DNA from: Pseudoramibacter porci
GTDB lineage: Bacteria > Bacillota > Clostridia > Eubacteriales > Eubacteriaceae
DNA: 64,000 nucleotides
Reading direction: 5' to 3'
Assembly (NCBI RefSeq): GCF_009696145.1
Contig: NZ_VUMO01000001.1
Location: forward strand, 1-64,000
The notes beneath the pieces were generated by a model that did no database searches, had not been told where the DNA came from, and was given only the letters and a program-made list of their open reading frames with translations. The number at the start of each line of letters is the position of its first letter. Position 1 is the stretch's first letter. The translations under genes and the position numbers were made by a program. Below are positions 47,428-56,315 of this stretch, in pieces.

Positions 47428-47858
47428 GCGAAAGCATATTGAAAGCAGTTCGGCTTTTTATCAAGAACCAATGCCCTTGTCTCGGGACGTATAAAAAAGG
47501 GATTGGTGTTGATCAGCTTGGTGCGGATCCGATCGCTTATGTAATCGAGCCTTTGCCGGTCAATCCGATTGTGAAGCAGTATATCAATGGCGACAGCGTA
47601 CGCCGCTTTTCTTTCGTGTTTGCGTCAACGCGTTATTATGGCAGCGATGTTCTCACCAATCTTGAAAATTCCAATTTTTTCAGCGAGTTTTCCGATTGGC
47701 TGGAAAAATGCTCAAGAGAGGGCACCTTGCCTAACCTAGGCGAGAAAAAAGAACCGTGGGCGCTCAAAGCGACGGACACGGGCTATCTCATGAACGAACA
47801 GGCTAATACAGCTCGGTACCAAATCGAGTGTGAATTACAATATTATCAGGAGGCATAA
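47424..47858 (+). CDS. Tail terminator/minor capsid protein
   Basis: 144 residues, again an ATGA overlap. Contains VIEPLPVNPIVKQYINGDSVRRFSFVFASTRYYGSDVLTNLENSNFFSEFSDWLEKC, as in phage minor capsid proteins that act as tail terminators. Followed 2 bases later by the tail tube gene. Confidence 0.8.
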   Translation: MSESILKAVRLFIKNQCPCLGTYKKGIGVDQLGADPIAYVIEPLPVNPIVKQYINGDSVRRFSFVFASTRYYGSDVLTNLENSNFFSEFSDWLEKCSREGTLPNLGEKKEPWALKATDTGYLMNEQANTARYQIECELQYYQEA

Positions 47859-47859
47859 A

Positions 47860-48387
47860 ATGGAGAATAGATCACCAATTATCAGACATCAAATTGCAGA
47901 TTACTTGGATGTTGGCAAATCAGGCGCATCCGATCTTCAGCTTTGCGGAACGGGTTTTACTTCTTTGGATGAAAGCCCTTCGTCAAAATCGGACAGCACA
48001 ACGTATATTAACGAATCTTCGAGTTCATCGGCCATTACTGGCTATGAAGGACAATTCCCCTTTGAAACAGATTTTGTTAAAAGCCAGGAAGTGATTCAGT
48101 ACATCTATAATATCGGGGCCAAACAGCTTACCGGTGAAGATGCTGAAACGGATTATTACAGAGTCGATCTGTTTAACAAAAATGAAGATGGATCGTATTT
48201 TGCCCGTAAATTCCACGTCAATGTTGAAGTGTCGGATATTAAAGGGGATGGCGGTGAAAAAGTCACCATGAGCGGCAACTTAAACCAGGTTGGTGATGTG
48301 GTGCTTGGGAAAGCCACCATTAAAGACGGTAAAATGACATTTACTCCAGACAGCGCAACAACCACAAGCACAGGAACAGGGGCATAA
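47860..48387 (+). CDS. Major tail (tube) protein
   Basis: 175 residues from ATG 47860 behind AGGAGG. ADYLDVGKSGASDLQLCGTGFTSLDESPSSKSDSTTYINESSSSSAITGYEGQFPFETDFVKSQEVIQYIYNIG is the Firmicutes siphophage tube pattern. Followed by its own terminator, usual for an abundant product. Confidence 0.88.
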   Translation: MENRSPIIRHQIADYLDVGKSGASDLQLCGTGFTSLDESPSSKSDSTTYINESSSSSAITGYEGQFPFETDFVKSQEVIQYIYNIGAKQLTGEDAETDYYRVDLFNKNEDGSYFARKFHVNVEVSDIKGDGGEKVTMSGNLNQVGDVVLGKATIKDGKMTFTPDSATTTSTGTGA

Positions 48388-48409
48388 TTGATTAGTATCA
48401 TGGACGTTT

Positions 48410-48446
48410 AAAAGGGCTGCGTATCAATCCAGCCCTTTTATTTTTG
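48410..48446 (+). terminator. Terminator after the tail tube gene
   Basis: Perfect 10-bp stem AAAAGGGCTG/CAGCCCTTTT and ATTTTTG; probably partial, lowering expression of the chaperone and tape-measure genes. Confidence 0.88.
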
Positions 48447-48461
48447 TATGGGGGCAAACTT

Positions 48462-48824
48462 ATGGCAAAGAGATTTAGATTTGAAAAGAAATTTATCGAT
48501 TTCGGTGATATTTGTGGCAAGACGTATAAAGTCGAACATAATCAGGTAATTTTTGATAAAAAAGATGAAATTGGCAAGCAGATGGAAGCTTACCAGAAAA
48601 ACATTGATAAAATCACAGACAGTAAGAAAGGTTTAGAGGAGTTAGACGCTTTTCTTAAAGAATCGGTTGATACGTTTCTGGGCGCGGGCGAATACGACAC
48701 CATCTTTAAAGATCGTGAATTTGATATCTACGAACGGATGGACCTGGCGACGTATGTGCTCAGCATTGTCGGCATGGCTGACCGAAAACGTATGATGAAA
48801 GTTTCGGAATATGCAGCAAAATGA
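48462..48824 (+). CDS. Tail assembly chaperone (gpG-like)
   Basis: 120 residues from ATG 48462 behind GGGGGC. RFEKKFIDFGDICGKTYKVEH ... FGAGEYDTIFKDREFDIYERMDLATYVLSIV-type ending; position between tube and tape measure is diagnostic. Its ATGA overlaps the next gene, which replaces the classical G-T frameshift. Confidence 0.82.
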   Translation: MAKRFRFEKKFIDFGDICGKTYKVEHNQVIFDKKDEIGKQMEAYQKNIDKITDSKKGLEELDAFLKESVDTFLGAGEYDTIFKDREFDIYERMDLATYVLSIVGMADRKRMMKVSEYAAK

Positions 48825-49459
48825 ACATCTTAACCGATCCACTTCCTGAATCCGTTTGGATCGGCGATGTTGAATATCCAATTGACACCGACTTTAGAAC
48901 CTCAATCAAAGTTGCGGCCTTGTTCGAAGATCCATCATTGGAAGAGTGGGAAAAAACGGCACAAACGCTTGAACTTTATTTTGGCGGCATTCCGTCAGAT
49001 GTTGAAACAGCGGTTGAGGCGGCACTAGCTTTCTTTGAATGTGATCGGGAGGTACACGGCGAGGGCTCAAAAAAGGCGGTGCTTTCCTTTGAGTACGATG
49101 CACCTTATATTTTTGCCGCTTTTTTTGAGCAGTATCACATTGATCTCACCGAAGTGGCTTATATGCATTGGTGGAAATTTAAAGCACTGTTTGACAGCCT
49201 AAATGCCAACACCAAAATCATGGAGATTGTGTCTTATCGTGCGACCGACACGAAAGGAATGAGTAAAGAAGAAAAGCGGCAAATCGATAAGCTCAAAAAA
49301 ATGTATCGATTACCTTCACCACACGATCGGATGAGCGATGAAGATAAAGCGTATCAAGACGCTTTAGACGAGGCACTAATGAACGGCGGTGAATCTCTCT
49401 CAATTTGGATTATAATTCAGAAAGGAGGCCATTATGGCGGATGGAAACATAGTCATTGA
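48821..49459 (+). CDS. Gp15-family tail protein (second chaperone)
   Basis: 212 residues. DPLPESVWIGDVEYPIDTDFRTSIKVAALFED and MHWWKFKALFDSLNANTKIMEIVSYRATDTKGMSKEEKRQIDKLKKMYRLP are bacteriophage Gp15 hallmarks. Overlaps the tape-measure start by 26 bases. Confidence 0.88.
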   Translation: MNILTDPLPESVWIGDVEYPIDTDFRTSIKVAALFEDPSLEEWEKTAQTLELYFGGIPSDVETAVEAALAFFECDREVHGEGSKKAVLSFEYDAPYIFAAFFEQYHIDLTEVAYMHWWKFKALFDSLNANTKIMEIVSYRATDTKGMSKEEKRQIDKLKKMYRLPSPHDRMSDEDKAYQDALDEALMNGGESLSIWIIIQKGGHYGGWKHSH

Positions 49460-50249
49460 AACCAGCTTAGATACTTCCGGCATAGAAGCAGGCCTTAATC
49501 GAATGCGCCGCGCACTCGGAGGATTTGGCGATGCTAAAGTAACTTTTTCTTTCGACGATGCGGAAGGCACAAGAAAAATCTCAGCTCTTCAGAAGCAGGT
49601 CGCGACGCTTGACGATACAGACGCGGATGTTGAAGCAAGTGCGGATACTTCAGAAGCTGAAGAAGCCTTAAACCGCGTGTCGGATCAAGCGGATGCGATT
49701 AATGGACAATCTCCGCATATTGAGGCCAGCGCGGACACATCGGACGCAGAAGCATCCTTAAAGCAAGTCGAAGAAACCGCAAAAGCTGTTGACGGCACTG
49801 ATCCGAAAGTTGATGTGAATGTCGACACGCATGGCGCGGCGTCGGCTTTGTCAACTTTACGCGATTCAATCAACGGCTGGTCACAGGAATACAGAAACGG
49901 AACCGATCAAGCCAGCGCAGGACTCGAAAAAATGCGAGCAGTCGCTGGAAAACTTGGCGGGGTGCTGGCGGGTGTGTTCTCTGTTGGCAAAGTTATTGAA
50001 TTTGGAAAAGCAGCGGCAGACGCTTTTTCAAAATATCAGCAATTAGTCGGCGGTGTGGATACGATCTTTAAAGACAGCTCCAAGCGTGTTCAAAGATATG
50101 CAGACAACGCTTATAAAACCGCTGGAATGTCTGCCAATCAGTATATGGAAAATATAACGGGGTTTTCTGCCTCGTTATTGCAGGCTGTGCACGGCAATAC
50201 CAAAGCCGCCGCGAAAGTCGGGGATATGGCCGTCAAAGACATGGCGGAT
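49434..50249 (+). CDS. Tape measure protein, exon 1
   Basis: 272 codons, from ATG 49434 behind AAAGGAGG to Asp (GAT) at 50247-50249. Starts IVIETSLDTSGIEAGLNRMRRALGGFGDAKV, then three SADTSEAE/SADTSDAE/VDTHGA repeats and the conserved QYMENITGFSASLLQAVHGNTKAAAKVGDMAVKDMAD block. The unspliced frame reads 19 junk residues into intron 1 and stops at 50306. Joined with exons 2 and 3 it gives a 1599-residue protein. Confidence 0.9.
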
Positions 50250-51124
50250 AGACATCAAATTGTCCGCTCGAAACACATTGAACTCTACCAGAGGTGTGCA
50301 GCTTAAAGCTGTGCTAACGGTGAAACCCCTAACGTAAAGACGAGGGCAACACCGTGTCAAGCTCCGAATAATCGGGGAAGATGTAACGACTATTCCTTTA
50401 TGGAAGTAGGGTCACTATTGGTACGCGGCCTGAAGCGGTGTGATCAATTTAAACTATAAATTTGTTGTATAATACACCTATATTGACAAGAAAGGTGTAC
50501 ATACAAGATGTGGAAAGCCATTATTGGATTTGAAGATTTTTACGAGTTATCTGATACAGGAATTGTAAGAAGCAAAGACAGAATGTGCGTTGATTCATTA
50601 GGACGTAAAAGATTTAGAAAAAGCCAAGTGCTACATCCGGATATTGCGCCGAATGGCTATTATAGAGTTACGCTTGCAAAGAACGGAAAAAAGACACAAA
50701 AGTACCTGCACAGGCTTCTTGCTGAATATTTTATTCCGAATCCGGATAATCTTCCACAGGTAAACCACAAAGACGGGAACAAGTTAAATTGTTCACTGGA
50801 TAATCTTGAGTGGGTTTCTGTACAAGATAATGTTATACACGCCTATAAGCATGATTTAATTAATCATGTGCGAGGAAAAAGACACCCAAATTACGGTAAG
50901 TGTGGGCGTAATAGTAAAAGGGCTTTAAAGGTTAAAGCCATAAATGTAAAAACTGGAGAATCAAAAGTTTATGGTGCTATCGTAGAAACAAAGGTAGACG
51001 GATTTTTACCGTGTGAAGTTTCTAGATGTGCTAAACATGGTGGAACACATCATGGATTTATATTTAAGTTGATATGAGATAGTCTACTCCCCTAATAAAT
51101 ATCGGGAAACCGAGGGTATAAAGG
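50250..51124 (+). other. Group I intron 1 in the tape measure gene, carrying an HNH endonuclease
   Basis: 875 bases. Exon end GCGGAT pairs with internal guide GTCCGC (50262-50267), leaving the required U-G at the 5' splice site; the intron ends in G before AACGCG. Core-like text is visible around 50290-50440 (P3-P7 region with AACGGTGAAACCCC, GACGAGGGCAACACC) and after the HNH gene (51078-51124, GATAGTCTACTCCCC). Splicing restores ...MAD-NANKMGTSMASIEW, the family sequence. Confidence 0.88.
50508..51077 (+). CDS. HNH homing endonuclease (NUMOD4-HNH) inside intron 1
   Basis: 189 residues. NUMOD4 start MWKAIIGFEDFYELSDTGIVRSKDR, HNH core YLHRLLAEYFIPNPDNLPQVNHKDGNKLNCSLDNLEWVS, then a NUMOD-type DNA-recognition tail. 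Would cut intronless tape-measure alleles to spread the intron. It has its own TATAAT at 50468; the ribosome site AGGTG (50493) pairs with upstream CACCT (50475-50479). Confidence 0.92.
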   Translation: MWKAIIGFEDFYELSDTGIVRSKDRMCVDSLGRKRFRKSQVLHPDIAPNGYYRVTLAKNGKKTQKYLHRLLAEYFIPNPDNLPQVNHKDGNKLNCSLDNLEWVSVQDNVIHAYKHDLINHVRGKRHPNYGKCGRNSKRALKVKAINVKTGESKVYGAIVETKVDGFLPCEVSRCAKHGGTHHGFIFKLI

Positions 51125-51223
51125 AACGCGAATAAGATGGGCACCTCAATGGCTTCTATTGAGTGGGCCTATCAAGGGTTCGCAAAGCAAAATTACACGA
51201 TGCTGGATAACCTTAAACTGGGT
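51125..51223 (+). CDS. Tape measure protein, exon 2 (99 bases)
   Basis: 33 codons, in phase with both neighbours: NANKMGTSMASIEWAYQGF then AKQNYTMLDNLKLG. This is the highly conserved NANKMGT...NYTMLDNLKLGYGGT region of siphophage tape measures. It has no start of its own and can only be expressed by splicing. Confidence 0.88.
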
Positions 51224-51508
51224 AAACCGTGCCAAATTGCTCAGTATAAACCTCGTGAAAACGGTGAAGGGCTCGAGAAAGCAGCTTGAGCAAATACCGT
51301 GCGAAGCCGCGGAAGCGGAACGAGTAACGACTAGCGAAACAGAGAAAACGTCCTGAATGGGCGTTTTTTTAATGGAGTAGAGTACATTCAAGCGAATGGA
51401 AGCGCGAGGCAATCTAAAAGATTGAAGAGATAGTCTGAACTATATGGCGACATATAGCAGTTCGTAAGAGAACGGGCTCAAAAGTAGCGAATTGAGTTGA
51501 ACATATTG
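51224..51508 (+). other. Group I intron 2 in the tape measure gene (no endonuclease)
   Basis: 285 bases. Exon-2 end ACTGGGT pairs with the guide GCTCAGT (51239-51245) with U-G at the splice site; the intron ends in G before TACGGCGG. Core-like elements include AACGGTGAAGGG (~51258), GCGGAAGCGGAACGAGTAACGAC (~51310) and GATAGTCTGAACTATATGG (~51430). There is room for a ribozyme core only. A GACGTCC...-type hairpin with T-run at ~51345-51372 sits in a peripheral loop. Confidence 0.82.
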
Positions 51509-54500
51509 TACGGCGGCACAAGAGAAGAAATGAAACGCTTGCTTGCTGATGCAGAAAAGCTCACAGGCGTTCATTATGACATTAACAACTTAGATGATGT
51601 TTTTAAAGCCATTCACGCCATTCAGGTTGAAATGGGCTTCACGGGAACGACGGCAAAAGAAGCAGCCGGCACCGTTGAAGGCTCATATAATTCAATGAAA
51701 GGCGCGTGGGAGAATTTTCTCACGGCGCTTGGCACAGGCAACAGTCAAAAGATTCGCAAAACGACAGAAGAGTTATGCGATTCGATTGTTGCGAACTTTA
51801 GAAATATTATGCCGGTAATTGGGAATATCTTTGAAGGTGTTGGCCAAGTCATTGAAGAGTATACCGGGCTTCCGGTCAATGATCTATTTAAAGGCATTGT
51901 AGGATTGATTAATAGCAGCGTGATTCCAGCAATTAAAGATGCAACGCAGTTTTTATCAAAGCACAAAGAGCAGGTTAAAGAACTGACGCCACTGCTTGTC
52001 GGCTTGCTCGGGGCATTAATGGCGTTTAAAGCGCTGAGCGCTTTAGCCGGAATTATCAAGGGCATTCAAACTTTTTTCACAATTTTGTCAATGATAAAAA
52101 GTTTTGCGGGCCTTGTTGCATTTATTAAAGGTCTTGGCGGTGCAATAACCGGCGCATTTGGAGGCCCGGTTGGACTTGCAATCGTTGCGATTGCCGGATT
52201 AGTTACGGCTTTAATCACGCTGTACAATACCAACGAAAAATTTCGTGATTTTATCAATGGCGTGTGGAACGGGATCAAGACGGTTGTGCTGACCGTTATT
52301 AACGCGGTTAAAACAGCGTTTGGAGCAGTAGTTCAGTTCTTCCAAGGAAGAATTCAACTGGCGCAGCAGCAATGGCAAGCTGTCCGCAGTGCGTTTGAAG
52401 CGGTAGGAAACGTCATATCGATTGTCTTCAACACAATCGAAAATGTCATTACAGTTGTATTGATGACCATCGGAAATATCATCGAAGCGTGGATTCAGCT
52501 GATCTTGTTACCTTTCCAATTTATTTGGGTCAACTTCAAAGATCAAATCATTGCAGTTTGGAACGCAATTGTTGGCGCTGTTCAAACAGCAATCAACGTA
52601 ATTGCCAGTGTTATTCAAACGGTTGGGATGGTAATACAAGCTGTATGGAGTTTCATTTGGGGAGGCATTTCCATTTCTTTTAGAACTGTGTGGAATGGAA
52701 TGGTTGCATTCTTTTCACCAATTATCAATGGAATCGCTTCGGTAATTATGGGATTCTTAACGGTTGTTCAAAGTGGCTGGAATATTGCATGGGGCGCTAT
52801 TAGCACAGTGTTTACATTAGCTTGGCATGGAATGCAGGTAGTATTTCTGCCGATTATCAACGCCATTCGAGCAGTAATTTTAGGAACAATTAACGTAATT
52901 AGAGGTGCCTTTAGCGCTATTGTTAATTTTATTAACGACCGGATTCATCTAGCAGAAAAGCAGGCGCAGTTCATTGCTGATGTCATGAGCAGAATCAGAG
53001 ATGCGGTTATGATTCCTGTAAATGCCATTCGGGATGGTTGGAGCCATGCGGTTGATACTGTGAGAAATGCGATTGATCGGATTCGAAGTTTCTTTCATTT
53101 CAACTGGGAATTGCCAAAAATTAAATTGCCACATTTCAAGATCAAAGGCAAGTTTTCACTCAATCCACCTGAAGCTCCAAAATTTTCTGTCGAATGGCAC
53201 GCAAAAGCCATGGACAATCCCTATATGTTCACAAATGCCACGTTGTTTGGCGCAGGTGAGGCCGGAGATGAAATCATGTACGGCCGGCAAGCCCTCATGC
53301 GCGATATTAAAGAAGCGGTGGGCAATCAGGATATCGTGGGTATTGTCCAGGCGCTTAATGCGATAGCGTTGGCGATCGAGGAGATCGCGGCGATCTTCAG
53401 CCAAATTGTTTCGAGTGGGACGAATTCAGGATCGGCTTCAGCCATTGGCACACAAGCTCCTCAAGGTTCGAGCATGCAGACGGCAGCCAGCAATACGTAT
53501 GGCGTATTAGCGGATCAGGCGCATACTGCCACACAGAGCGCACAGACAGATATCGTAACGAGTATGACTCTCCAAGTGGCAGACATTCAAAACACCGCAC
53601 CGCTCATGCAGATAGCGGCGCAGGCGGTATATTCACCCATTTCGCAAAACGCCATCAATGCGACAGGACAGGCGAAAAACACGGTATTGACCAATATGCA
53701 GATGATGGCTATCTTCATTGCGTCGTTATTGGGTCAATTCCAGGCGTCATCTTATAGTACATTTAATGCGGTCGCGCTCAGCGCCACAGACCGAACGAAC
53801 GCCGCAAAAAGCAGTACACAGACGATAATTATTGCATTAGAGGGGTGGATACGTGGCCAATATAGCGCATTTTACGCGCTTGGCGTATATACGATGCAGG
53901 GCTATAATAACGGGTTATTAGCTGAAAAAGCCACTGTTGTCGGTACCACCAATCAGTTAGTTGATGCGGTCAAAAAAGCTTTCAGAACAGGGCTCGGTAT
54001 TGCGTCACCATCAAAGGTTGCCTTTGCGTATGGCCGTTATACCGGCATTGGGTTTATCAACGGCTTGAACTCCACGGAACTCGGAAAATTCACGAGGTCG
54101 ACTGTCAGTGACATGAAAGGCGCGTTTGCCAAACAAAAGTTCAGTGCAGATGCGAATGTCAATTATATGGATGACGACTCCATGAAAGAAGTCAACTGGA
54201 TGCGCAAGTACGACGGCGGCTCCGTCGTCGGTGGCTCTGGAGACGGTAAACTTGGGCGTTTTGTCTCCAATATGCTGAATCTCGTTAATAATGACAGCCA
54301 TGGTTACTCACAGTCTAATCGATGGGGGCCAGACTTTGACTGCTCAAGTTCGATTATTTACTCCCTGAGAAAAGCGGGTTTCGATACGGGATCGGCGTCG
54401 AGTACACATAATTTATCGACGAATCTGACAGCGCGCGGCTGGTCAAGGCTGCCTTATGCGAATCCAAAACGTGGTGATATCCTTTTAAACGACGCGACGC

Positions 54501-55393
54501 ATGTTGAAATGGCACTCGGTGGCCTGATAAACGCCGGGTTTCATAGTGCTCACGGCCATCCTGAACCAGGCGATCAGGCACACGAAGCTTACGTCGGGCG
54601 CGATCCTGGGCACTGGGCCGCAATTCTCCGTTATAAAAATGGCCTGGGCAACAGTTTAGCTGATGCCATTGAGGAGGCGTATAACTTTAAGAAGTACGGT
54701 TTTGGTACGATGGATGCAGAAGGTGACGACGAGGGAGCAGCGGCCAGCGGGAAACTTTCCGACTGGGTCAGAGCTGCGCTGAAACTTACCGGTCAGTCTG
54801 AATCGCTGGCAAGCGGTCTCATCCGTGCAGCTAAAGCCGAATCCGGCGGCAATCCGAGAGCAGTGAATAATTGGGACATCAACGCCAAACTTGGGCACCC
54901 CTCTAAGGGGGTCATGCAGATGATCGACTCGACCTTTAACGCATATAAGCTCCTGGGCCATGGTAATATTTGGAATCCGATCGACAATATAGTCGCCGCA
55001 ATTCGCTATATGATCGCGAGATATGGCTCGGTTGAGCGTGTATTAAAGCCGCGGTCTAAGCACTGGTACGGCTATGCGGTTGGGTCACGGTTTATCAGTC
55101 GCGATCAGTTTGCAAAGATCCACGCCGGAGAAGCTGTTATTCGCAAGAGTGAAAACCCGTACGCAAATTCACGTGGCGGATTTGTCACAACGGCATTGCA
55201 AGAAGGGATTAACGCGGTCATGTCGGATTTCGCCAATAAAGTAGCGGTAACGGCTGCTGGCGGCATGACGACGGTCACGAATAACAACGACATGACACAG
55301 AACGTGTATTTCCAGGAAACGCCAAAACAGCCATCCGCATTTCGGGCAGAGCTCAGACAAGCGGGAAGGAGTCTTGCTTTCAATGGCAACTAA
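51509..55393 (+). CDS. Tape measure protein, exon 3 (with NlpC/P60-like and lytic transglycosylase domains)
   Basis: 1294 codons after TAC 51509. YGGTREEMKRLLADAEKLTGVHYDINNLDDVFKAI continues exon 2, then long helical repeats with Trp every ~30-45 residues (VWNGIKTV, AWIQLI, VWNAIVGA) and hydrophobic spans. Near the end is an NlpC/P60-like segment (FDCSSSIIYSLRKAGF ... NPKRGDILLNDATHVEMALGG) and an SLT domain (LIRAAKAESGGNPRAVNNWDINAKLGHPSKGVMQMIDSTF). Sets tail length and probably cuts peptidoglycan at DNA entry. Unspliced, a TTG at 51497 could start a partial product. Confidence 0.92.
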   Translation, partial: YGGTREEMKRLLADAEKLTGVHYDINNLDDVFKAIHAIQVEMGFTGTTAKEAAGTVEGSYNSMKGAWENFLTALGTGNSQKIRKTTEELCDSIVANFRNIMPVIGNIFEGVGQVIEEYTGLPVNDLFKGIVGLINSSVIPAIKDATQFLSKHKEQVKELTPLLVGLLGALMAFKALSALAGIIKGIQTFFTILSMIKSFAGLVAFIKGLGGAITGAFGGPVGLAIVAIAGLVTALITLYNTNEKFRDFINGVWNGIKTVVLTVINAVKTAFGAVVQFFQGRIQLAQQQWQAVRSAFEAVGNVISIVFNTIENVITVVLMTIGNIIEAWIQLILLPFQFIWVNFKDQIIAVWNAIVGAVQTAINVIASVIQTVGMVIQAVWSFIWGGISISFRTVWNGMVAFFSPIINGIASVIMGFLTVVQSGWNIAWGAISTVFTLAWHGMQVVFLPIINAIRAVILGTINVIRGAFSAIVNFINDRIHLAEKQAQFIADVMSRIRDAVMIPVNAIRDGWSHAVDTVRNAIDRIRSFFHFNWELPKIKLPHFKIKGKFSLNPPEAPKFSVEWHAKAMDNPYMFTNATLFGAGEAGDEIMYGRQALMRDIKEAVGNQDIVGIVQALNAIALAIEEIAAIFSQIVSSGTNSGSASAIGTQAPQGSSMQTAASNTYGVLADQAHTATQSAQTDIVTSMTLQVADIQNTAPLMQIAAQAVYSPISQNAINATGQAKNTVLTNMQMMAIFIASLLGQFQASSYSTFNAVALSATDRTNAAKSSTQTIIIALEGWIRGQYSAFYALGVYTMQGYNNGLLAEKATVVGTTNQLVDAVKKAFRTGLGIASPSKVAFAYGRYTGIGFINGLNSTELGKFTRSTVSDMKGAFAKQKFSADANVNYMDDDSMKEVNWMRKYDGGSVVGGSGDGKLGRFVSNMLNLVNNDSHGYSQSNRWGPDFDCSSSIIYSLRKAGFDTGSASSTHNLSTNLTARGWSRLPYANPKRGDILLNDATHVEMALGGLINAGFHSAHGHPEPGDQAHEAYVGRDPGHWAAILRYKNGLGNSLADAIEEAYNFKKYGFGTMDAEGDDEGAAASGKLSDWVRAALKLTGQSESLASGLIRAAKAESGGNPRAVNNWDINAKLGHPSKGVMQMIDSTFNAYKLLGHGNIWNPIDNIVAAIRYMIARYGSVERVLKPRSKHWYGYAVGSRFISRDQFAKIHAGEAVIRKSENPYANSRGGFVTTALQEGINAVMSDFANKVAVTAAGGMTTVTNNNDMTQNVYFQETPKQPSAFRAELRQAGRSLAFNGN

Positions 55394-56315
55394 ATTTTTC
55401 ACGATGAAATTTAATAATGGGGTTGATGGCGATTTGCTCATCGGCTCCGGCCCTGATATCAAGACAGGATTTAATATCATTGACGTGTCAGGGTTTGATG
55501 GATCAGATTACGACCTAACCACAGAGGATTACAATTTCGACGGCGGTTATGTGAAAAAACAGCGCATGGGCGTTCGCCAAATGGGGATTCATTTCGATTA
55601 CAAGAACGATGATTACGCCATACATGACAAGATCATGGGTTATTTCACGCCATACAAACCGGGACGGCTCACCGTCACGCGTAAAGACCGTGGTATTACA
55701 CATGTAAGGAGCATTGATTACGAAGTTAGTAAGCTTGAAGATAAGCAGGATAATTTTTTTAAAAAAGTCGAATATGAACTTCAGCTTAAAGGTTTAAATG
55801 GTTATTTTGAAGATGATAAATGGCAGCTTGTGGCGTTGTCCGAATGGGCCGGTGGCTTTTCACTCCACGATGAAACGCAGAACGCCTACAGCCCGACGTC
55901 GACAACTCCGGCAGGAGCAGCACAGGATGGTTCGCCGTTTTATCTCAGACACCGTGTGATTGGGGATAAGAGCATTTTCAATGACGGCCACGCAGCGGCG
56001 CCGTTGTGGATCACATTCAAAGGCCCGGCTAAATATCCGAAGGTAAAGAACCTGATCACAGGGAAAGAAATTCAGATATTAAAGGAAATGGCAGTGGGGG
56101 AAACGCTCAATATCATGACGGGTATGAATAATCCGCGGCTTTACATTGAAGATAGTGCTGGAAATCAAACGAATGCTTACCCTTATTTGACCACCCATTC
56201 AGATTTGGAATTTTTTCTCGAACTTGGGGACAACATCTTTCATTATGAGACGGCGGACGCGAATCAAGTTAACGAGGTAAATATCTTGTACAAACGGTAT
56301 TTTACGGGGGTTTAA
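55383..56315 (+). CDS. Distal tail protein (Dit)
   Basis: 310 residues from ATG 55383, which overlaps the tape-measure stop; AAGGAG lies 11 bases upstream. GFDGSDYDLTTEDYNFDGGYVKKQRMGVRQMGIHFDYKND and a C-terminal IYIEDSAGNQ-type beta domain fit siphophage Dit/YomH proteins, the hub between tube and tip. Confidence 0.88.
   Translation: MATKFFTMKFNNGVDGDLLIGSGPDIKTGFNIIDVSGFDGSDYDLTTEDYNFDGGYVKKQRMGVRQMGIHFDYKNDDYAIHDKIMGYFTPYKPGRLTVTRKDRGITHVRSIDYEVSKLEDKQDNFFKKVEYELQLKGLNGYFEDDKWQLVALSEWAGGFSLHDETQNAYSPTSTTPAGAAQDGSPFYLRHRVIGDKSIFNDGHAAAPLWITFKGPAKYPKVKNLITGKEIQILKEMAVGETLNIMTGMNNPRLYIEDSAGNQTNAYPYLTTHSDLEFFLELGDNIFHYETADANQVNEVNILYKRYFTGV

Noticed and set aside
50250-50306. Tape measure gene ending at 50306 as a truncated or frameshifted gene
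   Set aside because: Both interruptions restore the conserved protein sequence exactly with U-G P1 helices, so introns fit far better than two independent lesions.
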